64,000 nucleotides of DNA, taken from positions 806,001 through 870,000 of the forward strand of contig NZ_JPLZ01000006.1 in NCBI RefSeq assembly GCF_000735135.1, given 5' to 3'. Both the position numbers and the translations under genes were made by a program. The DNA comes from Chryseobacterium sp. FH1 (GTDB lineage: Bacteria; Bacteroidota; Bacteroidia; Flavobacteriales; Weeksellaceae). Each line of letters starts with the position of its first letter. Position 1 is the stretch's first letter. A model generated the notes under the pieces. That model was not told the DNA's origin, searched no databases, and saw only the letters and a list, made by a program, of their open reading frames with translations. Below are positions 1 through 6,525 of this stretch, one piece after another.

Positions 1-638
1 GTTCAATTTTGATGAGAGGAGAACATGCTTTGAAAGCCGAATTGCCATCCAATCTTCAAAAGAAAACTTTGAAGCTGAAAGAGAAACCAAAACCAACGAT
101 TCCATTTTATTTTCCTGGATTTGTATTAAATTCTTTGAGTATTAAGATCTTCAATTTCCTTTATTACAACAAGCAGACTAAGAAGCAACTCAATAATTTC
201 ATTGATTACGAAACATTTTTCTATCCATTGGATGTCATTAATGATTGGAACAAGATCTACGGAAAAAGTGGCTTCATCCAATATCAAATGGTCATCCCGA
301 AAGAAAATGGAAAAGAAGGAATGCGACAAATCCTTAATACCATTGCAAAAAGTGGAAACGGTTCTTTCTTAGCAGTTTTAAAGTTGTTCGGAAAAAACAA
401 TCCACAAGCCTACAATTCTTTTCCAGTTGAAGGTTACACTTTGGCTTTAGACTTTAAAGTCAACAAAGGACTTCGAAAGCTGGTTGACCAACTCGATACA
501 ATTGTCGAGAATTTTGGTGGAAAAATATATTTGACCAAAGACAGTATGAGCCGTTCATCTCTCACGAATTATCTTCAAAACGTTGATTCTTCGAAGTTTG
601 TTTCACTTCAGTATAAGAGAATTGTCAGTGGAAATTAA
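1..638 (+). CDS. dprE1: DprE1-like FAD-dependent oxidase, C-terminal part (cut by left edge)
   Basis: The frame is open to the left edge, so the FAD-binding half lies outside and about 210 residues of the substrate domain remain. They resemble the C-terminus of mycobacterial DprE1, which oxidises the 2'-hydroxyl of decaprenylphosphoryl-ribose. Shared features, from memory of that protein, are a VLKLFG stretch, an LALDF strand and GGKIYLTKDS, whose KDS lysine corresponds to the DprE1 active-site lysine. In the LALDF strand the cysteine that benzothiazinones attack in DprE1 appears to be alanine. A DprE2-like reductase follows at 1224 and a HAD phosphatase at 2035, which supports a polyprenyl-phosphate pentose pathway. 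The exact substrate is inferred. An alternative is another member of the ALO/DprE1 oxidase family. Confidence 0.82.
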   Translation, partial: SILMRGEHALKAELPSNLQKKTLKLKEKPKPTIPFYFPGFVLNSLSIKIFNFLYYNKQTKKQLNNFIDYETFFYPLDVINDWNKIYGKSGFIQYQMVIPKENGKEGMRQILNTIAKSGNGSFLAVLKLFGKNNPQAYNSFPVEGYTLALDFKVNKGLRKLVDQLDTIVENFGGKIYLTKDSMSRSSLTNYLQNVDSSKFVSLQYKRIVSGN

Positions 639-710
639 ACGCAAAGTGCGCAAAGAATATTCTGATTATTGAAAATAGTCGATACGCAAAGACGCTTCGC
701 TCATCAAAGA
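636..710. repeat. Left pair of inverted-repeat arms flanking the GxxExxY gene
   Basis: Two GCAAAG-rich arms lie here: an outer arm at 639-656 (ACGCAAAGTGCGCAAAGA) and an inner arm at 681-710 containing GACGCTTCGCTCATCAAAG. Both recur as reverse complements in the same nested order at 1126-1203, on the other side of the GxxExxY gene. The outer arm begins within 2 bases of the stop codon of the oxidase gene. Confidence 0.8.
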
Positions 711-724
711 AAAAGCACAAGATC

Positions 725-1105
725 ATGACTGAAAATGAAATTTCTAAAATTATTTTTGATGCTGGTCTCAAGATTCACAGAAAAATTGGGACTGGACTTT
801 ACGAAAGGGTTTATGAGGAATGTCTCTATTATGAGTTGAAGAAGTCAGGACTAAAAGTTGAAAGACAAAAAAGTTTATCAATACAATATGAAGAGCTGAT
901 GATTCCAGACGCTTTTCGAGTTGATTTGCTAATTGAAGAAAAGGTGGTTGTTGAATTAAAATCAGCCTTAGAATCTGGACAATCAATCTTTGAAGCTCAA
1001 TTATTAAATTATTTGAGATTAGGAAAATATAAACTAGGGATGGTTCTGAACTTTAATCTTCCTTTTTTCAAAGATGGTGTAAGGAGAATTGTAAACGGAC
1101 TATAA
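725..1105 (+). CDS. GxxExxY family protein
   Basis: This 126-residue protein carries the family-defining motif GLYERVY (G24, E27, Y30). It also has a PD-(D/E)xK-like core with D67 in FRVDLL and E77/K79 in VELKS, so a nuclease-like fold is likely, although no activity is established for the family. There is no signal peptide or membrane segment. It lies between the DprE1-like and DprE2-like genes, which I expect to be adjacent otherwise, and is bracketed by nested inverted repeats (636-710 and 1126-1203). The arrangement suggests a self-contained inserted unit. Family membership is secure; function is unknown. Confidence 0.9.
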   Translation: MTENEISKIIFDAGLKIHRKIGTGLYERVYEECLYYELKKSGLKVERQKSLSIQYEELMIPDAFRVDLLIEEKVVVELKSALESGQSIFEAQLLNYLRLGKYKLGMVLNFNLPFFKDGVRRIVNGL

Positions 1106-1125
1106 AAAATATAATATCAATTAAC

Positions 1126-1203
1126 CTTGATGAGCAAAGCGTCCTTGCGAATCTTAAAACATTAGTAATTCAAAAAAAATCCTTGCGAGCTTTGCGTTAA
1201 AGT
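1126..1203. repeat. Right pair of inverted-repeat arms flanking the GxxExxY gene
   Basis: The inner arm (1126-1154) contains TTGATGAGCAAAGCGTCC. The outer arm (1180-1203) contains TCCTTGCGAGCTTTGCGTTA. As reverse complements they match the arms at 681-710 and 639-656 with a few mismatches each. The outer arm ends about 20 bases before the start of the next gene. Confidence 0.8.
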
Positions 1204-1223
1204 CAGCAAAATATATAACCATA

Positions 1224-1949
1224 ATGATAGTATTAGGCAGTAATTCCGAAGTTGCACAGGCGTTTGTAGAAGAATGTTTGGCGAAAGGCGAAAAATTCTC
1301 AACCATTTATCTCCTAAGTTCCAATCCGGAAACTACGGAGAAATTCGCTGGACATATTCAGGTGAAGTTTTTTCAGGATTCCGAGATTATTCCTTTGGAT
1401 CTGATGAATGACATCGATTATAAAACTCTGGAAAATATCAATTCTGATGTTCTGTTTTGCGCGACTGGCTATCTTGGTTTGGGAACTGAGGAAGGACTTT
1501 ACGATGATGAAAATACGGAAAGAATTATTGATGTGAATTATGCGAAATTAGTTCCTGTCCTCAACTTCTTCGCCAAAAAAATGGAATCCAAAAGAACTGG
1601 AACAATGATTGTGCTCTCATCTGTCGCAGGCGAAAGAGGAAGACAAAGTAATTTCATTTATGGTTCTGCGAAAGCAGCTTTAACAGCTTATTTGAGTGGG
1701 CTGAGAAATTATCTTTTCGATAAAAAAGTCCACGTGTTGACCGTGAAGCCAGGCTTTATAGATACCAAAATGACAGAAGGCTTACCACTGAATCCAGCTT
1801 TGACAGCAAGTCCGCATAAAGCGGCCGAAGGAATTTACAAAGCTTTTAAGAATAAAAAAGATGTCTCCTACGTTTTACCAATTTGGGCGATCATCATGCT
1901 AATCATTAGAAATATTCCTGAGTTTATTTTTAAAAAACTTAAATTATAA
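1224..1949 (+). CDS. dprE2: DprE2-like short-chain dehydrogenase/reductase
   Basis: A 241-residue short-chain dehydrogenase. An N-terminal Rossmann segment (VLGSNSEVAQAF) takes the place of the TGxxxGIG loop. The catalytic region has SSVAGERGR followed by FIYGSAKAAL with the YxxxK pair. The C-terminus (IIRNIPEFIFKKL) closely recalls the end of mycobacterial DprE2, which reduces the 2-keto intermediate made by DprE1 to the arabinose epimer. The expected role is NAD(P)H-dependent reduction of a polyprenyl-phosphate 2-keto-pentose at the inner face of the membrane. ATG 1224 gives a slightly short N-terminus. The frame is open upstream into the repeat, so the element may have replaced the original start region. 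Confidence 0.85.
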   Translation: MIVLGSNSEVAQAFVEECLAKGEKFSTIYLLSSNPETTEKFAGHIQVKFFQDSEIIPLDLMNDIDYKTLENINSDVLFCATGYLGLGTEEGLYDDENTERIIDVNYAKLVPVLNFFAKKMESKRTGTMIVLSSVAGERGRQSNFIYGSAKAALTAYLSGLRNYLFDKKVHVLTVKPGFIDTKMTEGLPLNPALTASPHKAAEGIYKAFKNKKDVSYVLPIWAIIMLIIRNIPEFIFKKLKL

Positions 1950-1950
1950 T

Positions 1951-2031
1951 TGATGAATGATAGATGATAATTGATTCAATTCTGAGATAGAAAAGCGATG
2001 CAACTAATCATTTATCATTCATAATTCATCA
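1951..2031. repeat. Imperfect inverted repeat between the reductase and HAD genes
   Basis: The arms at 1951-1970 (TGATGAATGATAGATGATAA) and 2012-2031 are reverse complements at 17 of 20 positions, with a 41-base loop. The word TTTATCATTCATAA in the right arm recurs at 25287-25300 before cysS, so this may be a dispersed AT-rich palindrome. There is no T-tract, so a terminator is unlikely. Confidence 0.6.
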
Positions 2032-2034
2032 CTT

Positions 2035-2622
2035 ATGAAAAAACTATATCTATTCGACTTCGACGGAACGCTCACTTACAAAGACACGATGTTTTTGTTT
2101 TTGAAGTTTTACAATCCTGCCAAATATTCGTTTCAATTTCTAAAGCACGTGCCGCTTTTTGTACTGTTAAAAGTAAAATTGGCCAGTGCAGAAGCCGTGA
2201 AGAAAAGTTTTATTTCATCAATTTTAGAAGGTGAGTCGAAGTATCAAATCGAAAAAAAAGCAAAATTATTCTTCGAGGAAAATTATCCAAGTTTATTCAG
2301 ACAAAACGCTTTGGACTTCATCAATAATATCAACAGAGAAAGTACAGAATCTTACATAGTTTCGGCATCTTTGGATATTTGGGTAAAACCATTTGCAGAG
2401 AAATTCAATATGAAATTACTTTCCACGGAAGCAGAATTCCAAAATGATATTTTTACAGGTAGATTCGTTGGGAAAAACTGCAACAAGGAAGAAAAAGTAA
2501 ATCGAATAAAAACTGAACTAAGAGATAAGAAATACGATAAAATCATAGCGTTCGGAGACACTTCCGGAGACAAAGCAATGTTTAAGTTTGCCAATGAATC
2601 GCATTACCGATTTTTTCACTAA
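2035..2622 (+). CDS. HAD-IB family phosphatase (SerB-like)
   Basis: A 195-residue HAD-superfamily hydrolase with the nucleophile motif DFDGTLT near the N-terminus, a serine in SASLDIW for motif II, and motif III/IV as FGDTSGDKAMF. This matches the IB subgroup, which includes phosphoserine phosphatase-like enzymes. It follows the DprE1/DprE2-like genes. Because phosphoribosyl-polyprenyl phosphate must lose its 5-phosphate before DprE1 can act, a phosphatase is the missing step one would expect here. That assignment rests on context only. A few hydrophobic residues (FLKHVPLFVLLKVKL) form the cap region rather than a clear membrane span. Confidence 0.8.
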   Translation: MKKLYLFDFDGTLTYKDTMFLFLKFYNPAKYSFQFLKHVPLFVLLKVKLASAEAVKKSFISSILEGESKYQIEKKAKLFFEENYPSLFRQNALDFINNINRESTESYIVSASLDIWVKPFAEKFNMKLLSTEAEFQNDIFTGRFVGKNCNKEEKVNRIKTELRDKKYDKIIAFGDTSGDKAMFKFANESHYRFFH

Positions 2623-2673
2623 TTTAGTACCTTAATTTTTCGAACTTTTTCGGCTTTCAAATCTAAATTTAAA

Positions 2674-3846
2674 ATGGAAAGAATTTATCTGGATAATGCT
2701 GCAACTACGCCTCTCGACGATGAGGTGATAGACTGTATGGTGAATGTTTTAAGATTCAACTACGGTAATCCGTCGTCCACACACAGTCTGGGACAGGAGG
2801 CCAAAACCATTTTGGAAGAAGTAAGGCGAAAGATCGCAGATTCTTTGAAAGTCATACCTGGAGAAATCGTTTTTACCTCTTGTGGAACGGAATCCAACAA
2901 TATGATCATCAAATCCGCGGTCAATTATCTTGGCGTGGAAAGAATCATCACTTCTGCTTTGGAACACAAATGTGTCGCTGAAACTTGCCTCGAAATGAAA
3001 AAATTGAAAGGCGTGGAATTGGTTTATCTAAGACCAGATGCCAACGGCGATTTCGATTTGAATAAATTAGAAGAAGCGCTAAAATCATCAGATAAGAAAA
3101 CTTTGGTCACATTGATGCACGCCAACAACGAGATCGGGAATCTTCTCGACATCGAGAAAGTAGCGCACCTTTGCAAAGAAAACAATACACTTTTCCATTC
3201 GGACACAGTTCAGACAATGGCACATGTCGATTTGGATTTTTCTAAAATTCCAGTTGATTTCGCCTCTTGCAGCGCGCACAAATTCCACGGACCGAAAGGT
3301 GCTGGCTTTGCATTCGTAAGAAAATCCTCTGGGTTGAAAGGAATAATCACTGGTGGTCCGCAAGAAAGAAGCTTGAGAGCTGGTACGGAAAACGTGACTG
3401 GAATTGCAGGTTTGGGCAAAGCCTGGGAAATCTCTCAAGAAAAAATGGTGGAATATAAAAGCCATATCCTCGACATCAAGCATTACGCAATCCAACAATT
3501 GCAGGAAAAAATATCCGGAATCAAATTCAATGGGAGAAGTGCAGATGATGAAAGTCTTTACACAGTTCTAAACGTTTTGCTTCCATACAAAAATCCATTA
3601 ATCGGATTGCAATTGGATATGAAAGGCATTGCTATTTCTCAAGGAAGTGCTTGCAGTTCGGGTGCTTCGAAGCCTTCAATGGTTTTAATGTCCGTATTGT
3701 CAGAAGATGATCTGGATAATAAAACACCATTGAGAATCTCATTCAGTCACTACACCAAGAAATCTGATATAGATTCGTTAGTGAGCGCATTAGAAGAGAT
3801 AGGAACACAATTTGTTATAGAAAAAGCTGATAGTTTACATAGATAA
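2674..3846 (+). CDS. Cysteine desulfurase (IscS/NifS type, PLP-dependent)
   Basis: A 390-residue class V aminotransferase that removes sulfur from cysteine for Fe-S clusters, thiamine or tRNA thiolation. The N-terminal YLDNAATTP is diagnostic. The PLP-binding lysine is K203 in AHKFHGPKG, and the persulfide-forming cysteine is C327 in SQGSACSSG, the short-loop form typical of NifS/IscS. Length is normal for the family. It lies 51 bases after the HAD gene and 67 before thioredoxin. Thioredoxin has its own -7 box, so the two are probably not obligately cotranscribed. No iscU, iscA or ferredoxin gene is adjacent, so the specific sulfur acceptor cannot be read from context. Confidence 0.93.
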   Translation: MERIYLDNAATTPLDDEVIDCMVNVLRFNYGNPSSTHSLGQEAKTILEEVRRKIADSLKVIPGEIVFTSCGTESNNMIIKSAVNYLGVERIITSALEHKCVAETCLEMKKLKGVELVYLRPDANGDFDLNKLEEALKSSDKKTLVTLMHANNEIGNLLDIEKVAHLCKENNTLFHSDTVQTMAHVDLDFSKIPVDFASCSAHKFHGPKGAGFAFVRKSSGLKGIITGGPQERSLRAGTENVTGIAGLGKAWEISQEKMVEYKSHILDIKHYAIQQLQEKISGIKFNGRSADDESLYTVLNVLLPYKNPLIGLQLDMKGIAISQGSACSSGASKPSMVLMSVLSEDDLDNKTPLRISFSHYTKKSDIDSLVSALEEIGTQFVIEKADSLHR

Positions 3847-3875
3847 TCAACAGAATAAATAGAAAATATAATTTG

Positions 3876-3883
3876 TAAATTTG
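3876..3883 (+). promoter_or_regulatory. -7 promoter box of trxA
   Basis: TAAATTTG matches the Bacteroidota -7 consensus TAnnTTTG, 30 bases before the trxA start. I see no convincing TTG element at the -33 spacing. Confidence 0.6.
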
Positions 3884-3913
3884 TATTACAAAATTAATTA
3901 AAGAACAAGAATC

Positions 3914-4231
3914 ATGGCAGTAGAAATTACAGATCAGTCCTTTCAGGAAGCAGTATTAAATTCAGATAAACCAGTTTTAGTTGACTTTTGGGCAGCTTGG
4001 TGTGGACCTTGTAGAATGTTAGGACCAATCATCGAGGAGATTGCAGAGGATTTTGAAGGTAGAGCAATAGTAGGAAAAGTGGATGTGGATAACAACCAAC
4101 AGATTTCTGTAGATTACGGAATCAGAAATATCCCAACAGTTTTGATCTTCAAAAATGGTGAAGTAGTAGATAAAATAGTAGGCGTATCACCAAAAGAGGT
4201 GATTGCTGAGAAGCTTAATTCTTACTTGTAA
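3914..4231 (+). CDS. trxA: Thioredoxin
   Basis: A 105-residue thioredoxin that reduces protein disulfides in the cytoplasm. The active site is WCGPC (C30 and C33) after DFWAAW, and the cis-proline loop is present in NIPTVLIF. There is no signal peptide, so this is the cytoplasmic housekeeping form, not a secreted TlpA-like protein. It has its own upstream -7 box and a hairpin terminator at 4250-4274, so it is probably monocistronic. Length and motifs are entirely typical. Confidence 0.97.
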   Translation: MAVEITDQSFQEAVLNSDKPVLVDFWAAWCGPCRMLGPIIEEIAEDFEGRAIVGKVDVDNNQQISVDYGIRNIPTVLIFKNGEVVDKIVGVSPKEVIAEKLNSYL

Positions 4232-4249
4232 GAAATTAATATAATTGAA

Positions 4250-4279
4250 AATGAACGCTTTTCCTCTGGAGAGGCGTTT
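4250..4279 (+). terminator. Terminator of trxA
   Basis: The hairpin AACG...CCTC-TGGA-GAGG-CGTT has a small bulge and is followed by a run of about ten T. Confidence 0.75.
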
Positions 4280-4294
4280 TTTTTTGTTTAAAAT

Positions 4295-4324
4295 TTGTAG
4301 TTGTGAATTATTGTTGTATTTTTG
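4295..4324 (+). promoter_or_regulatory. Promoter of the tRNA-Asp pair
   Basis: TTG at 4295-4297, a 19-base spacer and TATTTTTG at 4317-4324 give a textbook flavobacterial sigma factor promoter (TTG-N19-TAnnTTTG), 46 bases before the first tRNA. Confidence 0.8.
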
Positions 4325-4370
4325 CAACCACAATAAACGACGATAGTTTTTCTTAGTTTGTTGGGCAAGA

Positions 4371-4444
4371 GATCCGGTAGTTCAGCTGGTTAGAATGCCG
4401 CCCTGTCACGGCGGAGGTCGCGGGTTCGAGTCCCGTCCGGATCG
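4371..4444 (+). tRNA. tRNA-Asp: tRNA-Asp (GTC), copy 1
   Basis: The cloverleaf is complete: acceptor GATCCGG pairs with CCGGATC, the anticodon stem CCGCC/GGCGG encloses loop CTGTCAC with anticodon GTC, and the T-arm carries GGTTCGAGTCC. The discriminator is G. CCA is not encoded. Confidence 0.97.
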
Positions 4445-4477
4445 CATAAAGTTTCATCAATTACTTTTCAAAAAATT

Positions 4478-4551
4478 GATCCGGTAGTTCAGCTGGTTAG
4501 AATGCCGCCCTGTCACGGCGGAGGTCGCGGGTTCGAGTCCCGTCCGGATCG
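4478..4551 (+). tRNA. tRNA-Asp: tRNA-Asp (GTC), copy 2
   Basis: This copy is identical over all 74 bases to the one at 4371-4444 and lies 33 bases downstream. The two share the upstream promoter and a terminator at 4555-4588. It looks like a recent tandem duplication or one kept identical by gene conversion. Confidence 0.97.
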
Positions 4552-4554
4552 CAA

Positions 4555-4588
4555 AAGAGTTTCACAATCGTGAGACTCTTTTTTTTGT
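4555..4588 (+). terminator. Terminator of the tRNA-Asp pair
   Basis: AAGAGTTTCAC-AATC-GTGAGACTCTT forms an 11-bp stem with one G-T pair, followed by a T-tract. Confidence 0.85.
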
Positions 4589-4667
4589 TCTCATCTTACT
4601 GTTAACTCAATTAAATTTATTTATAAAAAAAACTCTCCCAAAAAAATGAAAGAGTTTGTAGTTTAAA

Positions 4668-6278
4668 TTACGAATGAAAATCTGGATTTAGTTTCAAATC
4701 GTTCAGATCCAATTGGAGCTCTGCTTTTCTTATTTCTTCATCTTCATAATACTTTTCTTTTCTCATTTGGAATATCTCAACTCTTTGCTTGTCGTAGATT
4801 TCTTTTAAAATCGTTTCGAAGTCGTCAATTTCTTTTACGGAACAATCGTTACATTCCAGTAAGTCAAGTTGGTTTTCTGTATTTTCTGTTTCTAACGATA
4901 TTTGATTCTGATAATTTCGGAGAAGATTGCTTTTCGGTATCACATCATTATAATTAGCATTAATGTGGTTTAACGCCAATCTATTGAGTCTAATTTGGAT
5001 TTGTGCTTCTTGCTGTTCCTGTGGCAACACGACGTCCATGGCAGGAATATTAAGCTTATTTACGATATAAGGCAGTGATAAGCCCTGAACTACGAGTGTG
5101 ATGAAAATAACGATGAATGTGATCAATAAAATCAGATTGCGATGAGGAAATGGAGAGCCATCCGGCATCAAGTACGGAATAGAAAGGGCAGTTGCCAAAG
5201 AAACAACACCTCGCATCCCAGCCCAGCCAATCACGAGTGGCCCTTTCCAGCCTGGCGATTGCTCTTTTCGAACGGATTTGAAAAGCCAACGGGGAACAAA
5301 TGCGGCAGGATAGATCCATAAAAATCTGATGGCAATAGCGACCACGCTGATCACAACACCATATTTGATTCCTTGAATGAGGGTAGCTTCTTCCAGCCCG
5401 CGGATGATGGATGGCAAAGACAATCCAATTAATATGAAGACCATCGCATTCATTACGAAAATCACCGTGGTCCAAACCCCAAGCATATTCAGTCTTGTGT
5501 TTCCATTTTTGAAAATCTCGTGCGATCTGTAAGAAATGAAAAGTCCCCCAGTAACTACCGCCATCACTCCCGAAAAATGAAACTGCTCTGCACCAAGGTA
5601 CAAAATGTAAGGTGTCATTACTGTGAGCGCTGCATCTATGGCAGATGTTGTCGGGAGGAAACGATGAATCAAATACATGATGGCGCCTCCAACTATCCCA
5701 CAGACAATTCCCATTCCTGCAACGAGGAAAAATTGCCCAACAGCTTGATTCATGGAGAAACTTCCCGTGAGTATGGCGGCTAATGCAAATCGGAAAACAA
5801 TCAAAGAGGAAGCGTCGTTTACCAAACTTTCACCTTCCAAAATGCTGACAATTCTTTTTGGAATTGGTAATCCTTTTAAGACGGAAGTGGCAGCGACAGC
5901 ATCGGGAGGCGAAATAATCCCGCCCAAAAGAAATCCTAACGCCAATGTGAAGCCGGGAATCATAGCCTGGGAAAGATATGCGATAATCAATGAGGTTGCG
6001 AAAACCAGTCCGAATGCCAATAGTGAAATTGGTCTTTTCCATTTCCAGAAGTCATTCCATGAAGTGTACCAGGCGGCTTCGTACAAAAGTGGCGGAAGGA
6101 AAATAAGGAAAACAAGTTCTGGATCCAGTTCGATTTCGGGAATTCCGGGTAAGAAACTAATCATTAAGCCTGCGATGACCAAGAATATTGGATACGCAAT
6201 CTTCATTTTTTTTGCCACCATTACCATCATGAATACGGAAAATAGCAAAGCAAGAATTAATAGTAAATTATGATGCAT
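4668..6278 (-). CDS. Na+/H+ antiporter, CPA1 (NhaP-like) family
   Basis: A 536-residue inner-membrane cation/proton antiporter with about 12 hydrophobic segments in the first 420 residues and a charged cytoplasmic tail of about 110 residues. Family features are LVFLIFLPPLLYEAAW, GGIISPPDAVAA and ILEGESLVNDASSLIVF. The PPDAVAA and ESLVNDA motifs hold the ion-binding aspartates of CPA1 exchangers. A later GWAGMRGVVSLATALSIP matches the conserved arginine helix. Its role is pH and sodium homeostasis. It stands alone on the minus strand between the tRNAs and the M13 peptidase. The tail contains a CNDC motif of unknown meaning. Confidence 0.93.
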   Translation of the reverse strand: MHHNLLLILALLFSVFMMVMVAKKMKIAYPIFLVIAGLMISFLPGIPEIELDPELVFLIFLPPLLYEAAWYTSWNDFWKWKRPISLLAFGLVFATSLIIAYLSQAMIPGFTLALGFLLGGIISPPDAVAATSVLKGLPIPKRIVSILEGESLVNDASSLIVFRFALAAILTGSFSMNQAVGQFFLVAGMGIVCGIVGGAIMYLIHRFLPTTSAIDAALTVMTPYILYLGAEQFHFSGVMAVVTGGLFISYRSHEIFKNGNTRLNMLGVWTTVIFVMNAMVFILIGLSLPSIIRGLEEATLIQGIKYGVVISVVAIAIRFLWIYPAAFVPRWLFKSVRKEQSPGWKGPLVIGWAGMRGVVSLATALSIPYLMPDGSPFPHRNLILLITFIVIFITLVVQGLSLPYIVNKLNIPAMDVVLPQEQQEAQIQIRLNRLALNHINANYNDVIPKSNLLRNYQNQISLETENTENQLDLLECNDCSVKEIDDFETILKEIYDKQRVEIFQMRKEKYYEDEEIRKAELQLDLNDLKLNPDFHS

Positions 6279-6525
6279 TTGTGTGAAAATTGAATTGAAT
6301 TTTTTGTAAAAATATCATTCTATCTTTTAATATCCAATCGATATGATCAATTTGATGAAAAAGTTAATTTGTTATGCCCTCATTAATTGTTAATCCATTT
6401 ATATTAAGCAAATTATAGAGGAGTTTTATTTATTAATTTAAATTTACTTTTTTGAGTTTTTCCATAAAAGAACTGTAACAAATCTAATTTTATCAATACA
6501 AATACAACAATATTATTAATTAAAA

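Noticed and set aside
5752-6273. Open frame of 173 codons opposite the Na+/H+ antiporter
   Set aside because: It mirrors the antiporter's transmembrane codons and shows no independent features.
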